Counted from the first letter of the stretch, positions 1-8,942 are shown. The stretch: DNA of 64,000 nucleotides from an uncultured Caulobacterales bacterium (GCA_937929915.1 CALFUN010000012.1:1-64000), one strand, 5' to 3'. Numbers and translations: made by a program. Notes: generated by a model not told the origin, from the sequence alone.

Positions 1-2
1 AA

Positions 3-374
3 TTTATTGAGAATTGTGAATATTTAAAGCCTTCTGTGCCTAAACTGTTCACGTTAAATAACTTTCTGCCCATAATACGTGAGATAATAAGCTGTCCTGA
101 AATAATGCAGGTCAAGAAAGAGATTTACAGTACAGGGAATGAAATTGAATTGGAAGCCGATAAAAGCCATATCAAATTTTTAAGTGCATTTAATGATTAC
201 CTGCTTTTTAAGTATGGCGCCTATTCAGTTGTTGGATATGCAAAAGGCATCACAACGAAAATGGCTATGCTTGAGGGCGGTTATGCAAGTGACATATCCG
301 ATGAGGGTTTAATTCAAGATATACTGTCTGGGAGTTTTGGTGACTATCGATTTGAGGGGGAGGTAGATGTCTGA
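3..374 (+). CDS. Hypothetical protein, 5' end outside window
   Basis: The reading frame is open to the left edge of the window, so this is probably the C-terminal part of a longer gene rather than a gene starting at the internal GTG at 36. About 124 residues are visible. It has no signal peptide, membrane segment or motif that I recognise. The visible part is acidic at its end and looks like a soluble globular domain. The next small frame starts inside its last codons (ATG at 367, stop TGA at 372-374), a typical translationally coupled arrangement. Function unknown. Confidence 0.5.
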   Translation, partial: FIENCEYLKPSVPKLFTLNNFLPIIREIISCPEIMQVKKEIYSTGNEIELEADKSHIKFLSAFNDYLLFKYGAYSVVGYAKGITTKMAMLEGGYASDISDEGLIQDILSGSFGDYRFEGEVDV

Positions 375-477
375 TTTTGTATTTATAGATAGCGGTTGGT
401 TGGCTTTTGAATATTACAATGTAGGTAGGCATAGAAGGTACTGTGCATTTAGTAGGCACCTAGTTTGGCAGTTTTAG
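367..477 (+). CDS. Possible tiny ORF overlapping the upstream gene
   Basis: An ATG at 367 overlaps the end of the preceding gene and opens a 36-codon frame that ends at TAG 475-477. The overlap suggests translational coupling, and the product would be a small aromatic-rich peptide. It could equally be the first codons of a downstream gene lost by rearrangement. I cannot assign a function and cannot exclude a chance ORF. The next 226 bases up to 703 hold no gene that I can support. Confidence 0.2.
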   Translation: MSDFVFIDSGWLAFEYYNVGRHRRYCAFSRHLVWQF

Positions 478-703
478 CTCCGCTGAACCGTGCGATATAA
501 TAGACCAAATCAAGTGCCATATGGCTCAGTTATTACCTGTATGTATCTATGTCATTATAGTTGTAAACTTATTTTGTAATAACTTTATCAAACAGGGGTT
601 GTGATTTATACAATCTTTGCTACGCTCATTACAAAGGCGTGGGGGAGACGTGATTAAAATGTGGGCATCATAAACTATTGAGGAATAGGGTGAGGCTAAG
701 GGA

Positions 704-1615
704 ATGCATAGATTTGCAATCAGCGTAACGTGCGCCGCCGCTTTGGGGCTTGCTGGCTGTATGTTGGGCGGTTCTGACAAAGTAGCGGAGGGCGTTTCTC
801 ATGCGGCGCAAGATGAGCCTGCGGGCGCGGCGCAAGACACACGGCAAGCTGATGGAACGGACATCCCGTTTAATGTGCCAGAGCTTTCCGATTTTACTAC
901 CGAAGGCAAACCTACCACGACCATCGAGACGCATAACGGATTAATTGCAATTTATAAGCCTTATAAAGATCCTGATTTTTCTTCAAACTCAATATTATAT
1001 TCGCGGGATGCCTTATTGGCTGCGAAGAAGGAAGATTTTCTATCTTTAACAAAAGCCGAGCAAGAAATTGTTGTATCTGGACGTTATGAATTGCCAAATC
1101 TTAGTGAAGGTGAATGGCAAGACGTATTAAGTCGCGTTTCACCAGAAGAATGGGAAGTTTCGCTTAATCAAAAAACAAAGGCAATTAGAGATGCGGGTTA
1201 CAGGGGGGCGATTAAGTATAAACATGCCAGTTATACTTTCATGGCTAGGCCCAGGATTGGTTTGAAAAAAAGCCTAGATGATCCGAGTCTAACCACCAAT
1301 GATTTGAACATTGAGATAGAGGACAGTCTTTGCATCGATACTAATTTTCGAACAATAATTGATCACAAAGATAAAGAAGGCTGTATTTATAAAATTTATC
1401 GTTCTCCCGTTTTTGAAGCAACATCTTTCCAATGTAAGGTTGGAAATGAATATTATGGCAACTTACCGCTGGTGGATGATTTTGGTGATGTTTCAGAGGA
1501 CGAATTACTTTTTTCGAAGGAGCATAAAGTGCCTCACCCGCTATGCAAATTCCAGCAACGTATTATGCTATATTATCCAGAGTTTTACCCCTCGCTTCAA
1601 CCCTCATCACGTTAA
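704..1615 (+). CDS. Putative lipoprotein of unknown function
   Basis: The 303-residue product begins with a lipoprotein signal peptide: a short basic start, a hydrophobic stretch and the lipobox Leu-Ala-Gly-Cys with the lipidated cysteine at residue 19. It would be anchored in the cell envelope. The mature part is charged, contains several cysteines in its C-terminal half and has no domain that I recognise. The start is supported by a purine-rich stretch (aaggga) just before the ATG. It lies 29 bases upstream of the RTX serine protease, so the two may be co-transcribed. Function unknown. Confidence 0.6.
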   Translation: MHRFAISVTCAAALGLAGCMLGGSDKVAEGVSHAAQDEPAGAAQDTRQADGTDIPFNVPELSDFTTEGKPTTTIETHNGLIAIYKPYKDPDFSSNSILYSRDALLAAKKEDFLSLTKAEQEIVVSGRYELPNLSEGEWQDVLSRVSPEEWEVSLNQKTKAIRDAGYRGAIKYKHASYTFMARPRIGLKKSLDDPSLTTNDLNIEIEDSLCIDTNFRTIIDHKDKEGCIYKIYRSPVFEATSFQCKVGNEYYGNLPLVDDFGDVSEDELLFSKEHKVPHPLCKFQQRIMLYYPEFYPSLQPSSR

Positions 1616-1644
1616 TGAATACAATGTATATGTAGGAGTTTTGA

Positions 1645-3534
1645 ATGACCTTAGCCCCAATTACCAACCTCGCAAATGTGCCTGAATATGTGTTGGGGTT
1701 AAATACGTGCAATAGAAATAATTTACAAATTACTTCTCGTGCGAGTGCTTTCTTAATCACTCCTAATTTTGCTTTATCAGCGGCGCATAATTTTAGGGCT
1801 TTACCAACGGGTCAAGATGATTTGGGTTCATTTACGGTAAACCCTAGAACAACAAATATTATTTCGACTTTTCCTTATGGAAATCATGCTGGCTCGTCGA
1901 TAGTGTTGCCTGATTATAACCCGCAGAGCCTAACTAACGGCCAAGATTTGGGCGATGACTTAGCTATTGTTGAATTTAATGGTGACACGGGTAGTGCGGC
2001 GCCTGCGCAACTTATCATTTTTCAAGATTCATTTGATGCGGTTAGATATACTGATAGAGTTACTTTGTACGGTTACAATTCTAGTGGTCAATTACTGACA
2101 GGAACAGGTGATGTGTCAGCGCAAAATTTAAGTTTAGATGGGCAACCAGAAATTAGAATATCTGGTATTGACACAGTCGCGGGTAATAGTGGTGGTGGGT
2201 ATGAATTTGATCTTACTCTTGATGACCGTAACGGTGTAAGTCTATCCGGCATCGGTGCAGTCCATGTTGGCGATGCTTCCAACATACCCGTAGCCAATCC
2301 ATTCGGGCTCAGCGATTATAATTTTATAGTAGGTAACTTACAATCTGCTGGCGTTCTTGCAGAGGACGTGTTGAACCCGCTAATTATTCTCAGCAGTAAT
2401 TTTAGGTTAGCCGCTTTTGATGGCACATATCTAAATGAAACTATATATGGAGGTAATTTTACACAGACCATTAACGCAAAGCAAGGCAACGACACCATCT
2501 TCGGTAGCCTTGGCAACGACACACTCTCTGGCGGTTCTGGCATTGATACTCTGGATTACAGCACATATGCGGGCGGGGGCGTGCGTGTTACCTTCGGCAG
2601 CGGCGGACGCGTTGGTGTGAACTTAAAAGGTTTTACTAAAGCCTTATGTGGAGTGCTTATAGGTTTGTCTTTTACGGCATGCGCGGGAGGTGAACCGCAA
2701 GGTCAAGTAACTGAGGCGAGGTCTAGTTCTGAGAGTGTGGATAGTGTTCAAAACTCCACCAAATTCATCGACCAAAAACAAATCATTGCAAATTTTCAGT
2801 TGAATAAGAGTAATATTCTTGAGGATGGTATAACTTCTCTTGATGATGAATATAAAATAATTCAAGATATTTTTGAAGCTATTCTGATACAAACAAACAT
2901 TACACAGCATATAAAATTAAAATTTTATAATTTTGAAGAACAAGGTGGAAGCCGATGGAAGTTAATCCATGATGAAATTTCAAGTGTAGCAAGTTTAAAT
3001 AAGAGTAAAGTTGGCCAAAGCTCAACTAATCATACTCTCTTGTCGAAGCCTATGATTGAGCGGGTCATATTTGAGCTTTCACAACCTAAGTCTATTGGTG
3101 TTTCAAGTAAATCTGAATCTAGTAAATTATTATTAGAGAAAGTGAATGGAGATTACTTTTTAAACCCTTCGGACAATTGGTCCGATTTTATCAGTACAAA
3201 TGACAACAAAGTAATGAATATTGATGTGCCGCTATTCACTTTAGTTGCGCCGCTTGAAAATGCATTTGGGTATTTATACGCAGTTGAATATTTGGAAGAC
3301 ATGGCTTGTTATGATGTTAATTTCGTTGTCAAAATTGAGCAAAGTATCAAGGTAAGCCCGGTTCCTATTGCTGGTACAAATTTACATCTTTTGGCCGTTA
3401 ACGCTTGTATTTATTATGATCATGAAGATTTGATATTGAAAAGTTTTCAATTTCAGCATCATTCGTCGGCTCATCCCCATGAATCTACATTCAGGAAAAA
3501 ATATACAAAAGAGAATTTTAAACTCTTTAATTAA
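1645..3534 (+). CDS. Trypsin-like serine protease with RTX repeats, fused to a lipoprotein-like module
   Basis: A good ribosome site (TAGGAG) precedes the ATG. Residues 1 to about 240 form a chymotrypsin-fold protease with the triad His48 (SAAH), Asp105 (DDLAIV) and Ser182 (GNSGGG). Residues about 280-310 carry GGxGxD-type RTX calcium-binding nonapeptides, which usually mark type I secreted proteins. At about residue 325 the RTX block runs directly into a second module that looks like a complete lipoprotein N-terminus: Lys, a hydrophobic core and a Thr-Ala-Cys lipobox at Cys346. About 280 further residues of unknown type follow. An internal export signal makes no sense in one polypeptide, so I infer an in-frame fusion of two genes, probably by recombination at the RTX repeat. 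The C-terminal module may also be translated separately from GTG 2617. Confidence 0.6.
   Translation: MTLAPITNLANVPEYVLGLNTCNRNNLQITSRASAFLITPNFALSAAHNFRALPTGQDDLGSFTVNPRTTNIISTFPYGNHAGSSIVLPDYNPQSLTNGQDLGDDLAIVEFNGDTGSAAPAQLIIFQDSFDAVRYTDRVTLYGYNSSGQLLTGTGDVSAQNLSLDGQPEIRISGIDTVAGNSGGGYEFDLTLDDRNGVSLSGIGAVHVGDASNIPVANPFGLSDYNFIVGNLQSAGVLAEDVLNPLIILSSNFRLAAFDGTYLNETIYGGNFTQTINAKQGNDTIFGSLGNDTLSGGSGIDTLDYSTYAGGGVRVTFGSGGRVGVNLKGFTKALCGVLIGLSFTACAGGEPQGQVTEARSSSESVDSVQNSTKFIDQKQIIANFQLNKSNILEDGITSLDDEYKIIQDIFEAILIQTNITQHIKLKFYNFEEQGGSRWKLIHDEISSVASLNKSKVGQSSTNHTLLSKPMIERVIFELSQPKSIGVSSKSESSKLLLEKVNGDYFLNPSDNWSDFISTNDNKVMNIDVPLFTLVAPLENAFGYLYAVEYLEDMACYDVNFVVKIEQSIKVSPVPIAGTNLHLLAVNACIYYDHEDLILKSFQFQHHSSAHPHESTFRKKYTKENFKLFN
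2485..2603 (+). repeat. RTX-coding repeat, copy 1
   Basis: This stretch of about 120 bp encodes the RTX repeats of the serine protease and is nearly identical to 4271-4389. I count three mismatches over the aligned length. Homology ends abruptly where the lipoprotein-like module begins, which marks it as a likely recombination point. Confidence 0.75.
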
Positions 3535-3557
3535 CATTGGCAGTAAGTGAGATTGGT

Positions 3558-4612
3558 ATGACTTTACCTACAAGTATTTTAAGTAGAATTAAATTCACTG
3601 GTTTAAATATACCTGTTGGCTTCAAAAGTGATATTATAAAGTTATTTGAACAAATTTATGACACTCCAACAGGAAAAAATTACTTACTGATGGTCTGAAT
3701 AAACTCAAAGGTAGAGATATCACCGTTAATTTTAATGGGAATGGTAGCAAAATATCTGCGAATACTGGTACCGGATTTGTTGCTTTCAACCTCAATAGCT
3801 ATGATAGGCGGTTTGTATTCAGTATAGATACTGACGGAAAAGTAGTGCAAATAGAAAACCTATTTCTGCTTACGCATGAGCTTGCTCATGCTATTTATGG
3901 AGCGGGTGATAACCGAAATCCAGGTCAAGTAAGCCAACAACAATATGGACCGAATGATGTATATGGGCCCGACCGGGCGGATTATTGGGCAAATAAGGTA
4001 TATTCTGAGAGCAGTAATTTAGCGACAGATTATCGTCTCAGAGTAAATTATCACGGAACCCTGGATCCTTCCAATATAAATCTTGCGAACGGCGTCATGT
4101 TAAATTCCCAATTGATTGCAGTCGGCGATGAAGTTGAATGGGTGCAGCGTCTTGGCGGCAACACATCTATTCAACGCTCGGATAAAGATACTCTAATACT
4201 GGATGTTTCAGCCACTGGTAGAAATGATTTGGTTGTAGGTGCTGGAAGTGATTACATTTATGGATTTAGTGGCAACGACACCATCTTCGGCAGCCTTGGC
4301 AACGACACACTCTCTGGCGGTTCTGGCATTGATACTCTGGATTACAGCACATATGCGGGCGAGGGCGTGCGTGTTACCCTCGGCAGCGGGGGGGCGCGGT
4401 GATGCGCTTAAGGCGATCCAAACCCGTGATGTGATTGAGGGCTTTGAGAATCTAACTTTGTCTGAGGCGGATGATTTTCTTCTCTTAAACGATATTACGT
4501 CTGATATGATTTTGGACGGGGTGCGGGGGATGGTGATTTCCTTCTATCAGGTGATAGTCTATCAGCCGCGATCATTACCCCCGGATCTGTCACATTTAAC
4601 GGTAGTGGATAA
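3558..4612 (+). pseudogene. RTX zinc-metalloprotease pseudogene with three frameshifts
   Basis: An ATG at 3558 opens a frame that stops at about 3698, but protein-like sequence continues in other frames. One base appears lost at the A6 run 3674-3679. One G is extra in the G7 run 4388-4394, and one G is missing at the G4 run 4518-4521. Correcting all three gives a continuous protein of about 350 residues. It has a HELAHA zinc-binding motif at 3875-3892 (HExxH type, possibly peptidase family M91-like), RTX repeats at 4271-4389, and a tail with a further GGAGDG-type repeat ending at TAA 4610-4612. All three lesions lie in homopolymers, so sequencing error or slipped-strand phase variation are alternatives to decay. 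The original product would be a secreted calcium-dependent protease. Confidence 0.65.
4271..4389 (+). repeat. RTX-coding repeat, copy 2
   Basis: Nearly identical to 2485-2603. It encodes the GGxGxD repeats of the metalloprotease pseudogene. Here the sequence continues into a natural RTX tail (after correcting the G-run frameshift), which suggests this copy preserves the ancestral downstream context. Confidence 0.75.
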
Positions 4613-4614
4613 CG

Positions 4615-4642
4615 GCCTGACGTAGCTTTGATGCCGTCAGGC
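4615..4642. terminator. Inverted repeat, possible terminator
   Basis: GCCTGACG at 4615-4622 and CGTCAGGC at 4635-4642 form a perfect 8-bp stem with a 12-base loop. It sits between the RTX pseudogene and the oppositely oriented transposase fragment. The right flank is only weakly T-rich, so a factor-independent terminator is possible but not certain. Confidence 0.35.
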
Positions 4643-4652
4643 TCCCTTGAAT

Positions 4653-4955
4653 TCATTGCGGTTTTAAATAATCAAGGCTCTCCTTGAGAATAAGTTTGTC
4701 GAGGGTGAGATCTGATACTGCTTTGCGCAGCCTTTGGTTCTCCTTCTCGAGCTCCTTCATTTGCTTGACCTTAGACGGGCCCATCCCGCCATACTTCTTA
4801 AGCCATTTATAATAAGTCGCATCACTCACACCCGCGGAACGACACGCCTCTAAAATGCCAGCTCCAGACGCCGTCTCAACCTTTAATATGCCCTTGGGTA
4901 CAATTTGACGCAACAACCGAATGACACCCTCATCCGAAAATCTTTTCCTTGCCAT
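4653..4955 (-). mobile_element. IS3-family transposase OrfA, orphan fragment
   Basis: The product of about 100 residues has the IS3 OrfA layout: a helix-turn-helix with the typical SDATYYKW segment, followed by a leucine-zipper-like coiled coil (EKENQRLRKAVSDL). I start it at ATG 4955, which follows an AAGGAA ribosome site; an in-frame ATG at 4976 is the alternative. No OrfB integrase with a DDE motif follows on the left, so the element is truncated. A candidate left terminal end, reading TGTCCTTGCCCC on the minus strand, lies at about 5007-5018; I found no matching right end. The fragment marks the junction between the RTX region and the steroid genes. Confidence 0.7.
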
Positions 4956-5084
4956 GACCCAATTCCTTTCCATCAAATTACTAAGTAAAAGATGGTCGAG
5001 TTTTAAGGGGCAAGGACAAAAGCGCTTTTCGGTTGTTTAGTGAATCTCTCCTGTGTTTTGCTAAAGGTATTCTCAATATAAGCT

Positions 5085-6158
5085 TTACTCCGCCGCATCG
5101 CTCCATGGGTCGCGTTTTGTCCCTTTTGTAATCCAATGGCCATTTGATTTGGCTTGGTATTTTTTGATGTCTTTGCGCGGGTTATAGAATTGTTTGTACC
5201 ACGCTCTTGCTTTGCCAAAGGGGCCGTCGCCGACGACTTGCATGATAGAGAGGCAAGGCGCTTTATTGGCCCAAACGTCAAAATCTTGCAGCAGTGCCAT
5301 TTTAGAGCCTTCTTGGAAGGCAGGCACGGCAGCCTCATCATCGGCTGTCATTGGGTGATTGGGCGGCTCGACCATTAGGCCATGCCACGCACGAACTTGG
5401 CCATCTTCGATGGGCGTATGGCAAATCATCATAAGGGAATTATAATAGCCATCCATACGCGAGAGCAGTAGCCCAGGGCCTGTATACCATGTATCATTGG
5501 TCATGACTTCATCTGATAATGTACGGTGTCCTGCCGCGAGGACTTGGCGAATGATATGGTCTTTACATTCGCTTTCAAACAGCTCCATATCGGTTGAGCC
5601 ATGTATAGGGCCAAGATGAGCTTTGTCGGTGATATTATCTATGATCTCTTGCGGATGACAATCCAGCTCGCCAAGATAATCAACTTTCCATTTCACCCAT
5701 TTTGGGTCGTCCCATTCAGGTAGGGGGTGAGGTTGAAAATCAGGCTCGCCATCTTCCTCGTCATGCCACATCAGGATAAGCCCGCCCCATTCTTGCACGG
5801 GATAACTCCGAATTTTAGCGGCTTGCGGGATAGGGGCTGGCGAGTAGGGGATTTCGTTACACATCCCGTCAGGGCCAAACTTCCACGCATGATAAGGACA
5901 GCGAATATCGTCGCCTTCAACTTGTTTGCCGTCCATGACGATGTAAGAGCTTTCATTTTTTGCCAGATGCGTTTTCATATGCGGGCAATAGGCATCCATG
6001 ACGACAACACGGCCCGATGCGCCGCGATACATAATTAAATCTTGGCCAAAGTAACGCAGCGCAACAGGTTTATTGGTGGCCTCATGGCTTTCTCCGACCA
6101 TGAACCATCCGCGCGGGAAGGTGAATTCGCCAATGCCATATTCTGCTGTGGTTGCCAT
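5085..6158 (-). CDS. kshA: Rieske oxygenase, KshA-like (3-ketosteroid 9-alpha-hydroxylase oxygenase)
   Basis: The 357-residue product is a Rieske non-haem iron oxygenase. The [2Fe-2S] ligands are Cys58-x-His60 and Cys87-x2-His90 (CPYH). The mononuclear iron motif lies in EIIDNITDKAH and the following IH, giving His181 and His186 with Asn175 nearby. The spacing and the EIIDNI segment closely resemble KshA, which hydroxylates C9 of 3-ketosteroids so that ring B opens once ring A is dehydrogenated by KstD. It starts after a perfect AGGAGG ribosome site and lies 27 bases downstream of the OYE reductase, probably in one operon. No KshB-type reductase is in the window. A related oxygenase acting at another steroid position cannot be excluded. 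Confidence 0.75.
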   Translation of the reverse strand: MATTAEYGIGEFTFPRGWFMVGESHEATNKPVALRYFGQDLIMYRGASGRVVVMDAYCPHMKTHLAKNESSYIVMDGKQVEGDDIRCPYHAWKFGPDGMCNEIPYSPAPIPQAAKIRSYPVQEWGGLILMWHDEEDGEPDFQPHPLPEWDDPKWVKWKVDYLGELDCHPQEIIDNITDKAHLGPIHGSTDMELFESECKDHIIRQVLAAGHRTLSDEVMTNDTWYTGPGLLLSRMDGYYNSLMMICHTPIEDGQVRAWHGLMVEPPNHPMTADDEAAVPAFQEGSKMALLQDFDVWANKAPCLSIMQVVGDGPFGKARAWYKQFYNPRKDIKKYQAKSNGHWITKGTKRDPWSDAAE

Positions 6159-6185
6159 AATGTCCTCCTATGTCGCCTTTATGTT

Positions 6186-7427
6186 TTAAACCGCTGATGC
6201 AGGCGTTATATTTAATTCAGCAGCATGGCCGCGGGCTCCGTTGGGGTCAATACAGCTTGTCCCGCCAGCTGTGTACATCATTGTTACGCATTGATTACAG
6301 GCCGTGCAGCCATTGTGTGCGGTGCTGCCGTTTTGAAGAGCTTTGATATAATGTGGATTAAAAATGAGCGCGCGGCCCATGCCGATGGCGTCAAAACCTT
6401 CTGCCATGAGGGTTTCTATACTATCCATATCTTTTGCGCCGCCAAGATAACACAGCGGCATATTGACGGCGGCGCGAATCTGTTTTGCCAGTTCCAGAGA
6501 ATATAGCTGTGAAAACTCGCGTTCAGGGTCTTTGCTCTTGGGCTGCATCATCATACCAAGGCGTATGATAAGGTTTTTGGGTTTGGCCGAACTGGCTGGC
6601 AAGGGGTTGCCAAACATTGCCGAAATAGATTCGACATTTAACCCATTAGAGAGCTGGGCCATATGCGCGCCTGTGCTTTGCAGGATTTTAGCAATCTCTA
6701 TGCCTTCGGCAATCCCATTGCCGCCCGCCTTACCATCGGTTTGGCTATATTTCACGTTCACGGCCATATCTTTGCCGACAGCGTCGAGAACCTTCGATAA
6801 GACTTCAGCCGGGAAGGCCATGCGTTTTTGAATTGTGCCGCCATAATCATCATTTCGGTTATTGTAAAAAGGTGTGATGAATTGCGCGAGCAGATAGCCA
6901 TGTCCCATATGAATTTCCACTGCGTCAAAGCCTGCCTCTTTGGCATGGAGCGCGGCTTGCACAAACTCATTGGCAATGGCGTCCATATCGCTGCGTGTCA
7001 TTTTCTTTTTCCTGTAACGTCCCGTCATAACGCCAAATTTGTTAAACCCGCCATTGGCAGAGATTGGGGTCATAGATGAAAAATCTTTGGGTAGAAATGT
7101 GAACGCGCCAGCATGGGTGATTTGCGCTTGTGCGGCACAGCCATGTTTATGCACCGCGTCGGTCAGAACTTTAAAATCTTGTGTGGTGTGTGATGATAAA
7201 TGAGCTTGATCTACAAAAGTTTGTCCATCTTTGGAGGTTGCGCAATACGCCACGGTTGTCATCGCCGCCCCGCCTATGGCGATATTTTCGTGAAACTTCG
7301 CAAGACCTTTAGAAATAATTCCGCCTTTGCACATGCCTTCATTTGTTGCGGCTTTAATAAAGCGGTTACGCAGCTTTAATGGCCCAATTGCCAGAGGCGT
7401 GAAAGCTTTTGATGTGGGTGTCCTCAT
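6186..7427 (-). CDS. NADH:flavin oxidoreductase (OYE family) with a C-terminal Cys cluster
   Basis: The 413-residue product is an Old Yellow Enzyme-type FMN TIM barrel, with the VEIHMGHGYLLAQF substrate/flavin segment near the middle. Close to the C-terminus it has a cysteine cluster with spacing Cys-x2-Cys-x2-Cys-x11-Cys. This is close to the 4Fe-4S site of 2,4-dienoyl-CoA reductase and of the bile-acid enzymes BaiCD/BaiH. Those relatives are about 640-670 residues long and have a C-terminal FAD/NAD domain that is absent here. It is expected to reduce an enone or dienone, perhaps of a steroid. It is first in a minus-strand operon with the KshA-like gene, and a two-arm operator lies in the intergenic region upstream. 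Confidence 0.7.
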   Translation of the reverse strand: MRTPTSKAFTPLAIGPLKLRNRFIKAATNEGMCKGGIISKGLAKFHENIAIGGAAMTTVAYCATSKDGQTFVDQAHLSSHTTQDFKVLTDAVHKHGCAAQAQITHAGAFTFLPKDFSSMTPISANGGFNKFGVMTGRYRKKKMTRSDMDAIANEFVQAALHAKEAGFDAVEIHMGHGYLLAQFITPFYNNRNDDYGGTIQKRMAFPAEVLSKVLDAVGKDMAVNVKYSQTDGKAGGNGIAEGIEIAKILQSTGAHMAQLSNGLNVESISAMFGNPLPASSAKPKNLIIRLGMMMQPKSKDPEREFSQLYSLELAKQIRAAVNMPLCYLGGAKDMDSIETLMAEGFDAIGMGRALIFNPHYIKALQNGSTAHNGCTACNQCVTMMYTAGGTSCIDPNGARGHAAELNITPASAV

Positions 7428-7508
7428 GCGGTAAGTATAATCCCTATGCAGAAAAAATCACGATAAAAATGATGAAAATTGATATAATTTATAATATTTT
7501 GCTAGAAA

Positions 7509-7538
7509 TGCGTAATTTTATAGGGTTAAGTTTACGCA
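7509..7538. promoter_or_regulatory. Candidate operator, TGCGTA-N18-TACGCA
   Basis: A perfect inverted pair, TGCGTA at 7509-7514 and TACGCA at 7533-7538, with an AT-rich 18-base spacer. It sits between the divergent OYE gene and the MFS transporter. The same pair with the same spacer recurs in five other intergenic regions of the window. The third arm seen elsewhere at 39 bp is not obvious here. Confidence 0.6.
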
Positions 7539-7611
7539 ATATGATGATGGCTGCGTTTTGTAATAAAGCGGAGTTTATAGACACATATGTTTGTTGAGGG
7601 GCTTGCGAATT

Positions 7612-8934
7612 ATGCCGCAAAATCAGATTGAACCGCATGTGCGACGACCTGCGCCTCTAGCGACCCCAAAGCGCGGCTATGCGTGGTTTGTGTTGGTTAT
7701 GATGCTGCTGCTTTATTTCATCAATTATGCCGACCGTACTTTGGCCAATGCTTTGCTTGAAAAGATTAAGGACACCTATCAAGTCTCAGATACTTATATG
7801 GGTTTTGTGATTGGGCCAGCTTTTGCTTTTATCTATTGTCTGGCAGCCATACCGATTGCACGTTTTGCGGATCGGTATAACCGCGTGCATATTATTGCGA
7901 TGGGAGCCTTGATCTGGAGTGCGTTTACCATGATGTCAGGCCTTGCGCAAAACCCCGCCACATTTGCTTTATCCAGATTTGGAGTCGGCATAGGTGAGGC
8001 GGCGTTTCTAGCACCTGCTTATTCGCTTTTATCTGATTATTTTCTGCCCAAAAAACGCGCCTTTGCTTTTGCGATTATGAATCTGGGCGTATATTTTGGC
8101 GGAGCTTTTGGTAATATTGGCGGGACAGCGATTGCCGCGCATTATGATTGGCAGACCACATTTCTCTGGCTGGGCGGGCCGGGTATTTTATTGGCTGCGT
8201 TAACCGTCTTGCTCGTCAAAGAGCCAGAGCGCGGCTGTTTGGATGTTGGTGTGGGTAATGTTAGGCCGCAACCTGATTTCAAACGGGTCTATACTATGCT
8301 TATGGGAACGCCCGCATTTAAATACCTCACAATAGCAGCGTTTTTTGGCGGATTCTCGACAATCGCTTTTGGCAGTTGGGCCATTGCTATGTTTGAGCGT
8401 ATTTTTGATATTTCCAATCAATCGGCTGGCGCGCGTTACGGAACGGGTGCATTACTCGCGGGGATGGTTGGCGTATTGTTAATGGGGTTTTTATGCGACT
8501 TATTTTCGAAAAAAGATGTGCGCGCGCCATATATTTTATCGGCCTTAGGTTTGTTTGGCTTTACGGTGATTGCGATAGGGATGTGTTTTTCACAAAATGT
8601 CGAAATGGCTTCGGCTTTGGTGTATCCTGCAAGTATATTAGGCGCAGGCTGGGTTGTCGCGGTTCAGGCAGCGCTCCAAGATTTACTGCCCGCACAGTTG
8701 CGCGCAACGGGTACATCCATTTGGGCGTTTGCGCTGACATTTGCAGGGCTAGTTTTAGGGGTTCTGGTTGTCGGCTGGGTCAATGATTATCTTAGCGCGG
8801 CTTATGGCGCAGATGCGATACGTTATTCGATGTCATTAACATTGCTTGGGGGCATTCCCGCAGCTTGGTATATTTACCGCGCAGGCAAGACAGCCGAATT
8901 AGGCCAGAGGGCGCTTTCTAAAAGTTTTACTTAA
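7612..8934 (+). CDS. MFS transporter, spinster-like
   Basis: The product of 440 residues has about twelve hydrophobic segments and the MFS loop motif RFADRYNR between helices 2 and 3. It starts after a short cytoplasmic N-terminus. I choose ATG 7612, preceded by GAGGGG; an upstream TTG at 7591 is in frame but overlaps that ribosome site. Spinster-like MFS carriers are frequent in steroid and aromatic catabolic clusters of proteobacteria and often move hydrophobic acids. It is probably an inner-membrane uptake carrier for the substrate or an intermediate; the substrate is inferred only from context. It is convergent with the next SDR gene, with a gap of only 8 bases. Confidence 0.75.
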   Translation: MPQNQIEPHVRRPAPLATPKRGYAWFVLVMMLLLYFINYADRTLANALLEKIKDTYQVSDTYMGFVIGPAFAFIYCLAAIPIARFADRYNRVHIIAMGALIWSAFTMMSGLAQNPATFALSRFGVGIGEAAFLAPAYSLLSDYFLPKKRAFAFAIMNLGVYFGGAFGNIGGTAIAAHYDWQTTFLWLGGPGILLAALTVLLVKEPERGCLDVGVGNVRPQPDFKRVYTMLMGTPAFKYLTIAAFFGGFSTIAFGSWAIAMFERIFDISNQSAGARYGTGALLAGMVGVLLMGFLCDLFSKKDVRAPYILSALGLFGFTVIAIGMCFSQNVEMASALVYPASILGAGWVVAVQAALQDLLPAQLRATGTSIWAFALTFAGLVLGVLVVGWVNDYLSAAYGADAIRYSMSLTLLGGIPAAWYIYRAGKTAELGQRALSKSFT

Positions 8935-8942
8935 GTTTTTGC

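Noticed and set aside
4239-4625. Separate gene starting at 4239
   Set aside because: Its first half is an out-of-frame reading of RTX repeats; only the part after the G7 run is the continuation of the metalloprotease pseudogene.
5003-5341. 112-codon minus-strand frame overlapping the 3' end of kshA
   Set aside because: It lies out of frame within kshA coding sequence and continues into the IS border; no motif.
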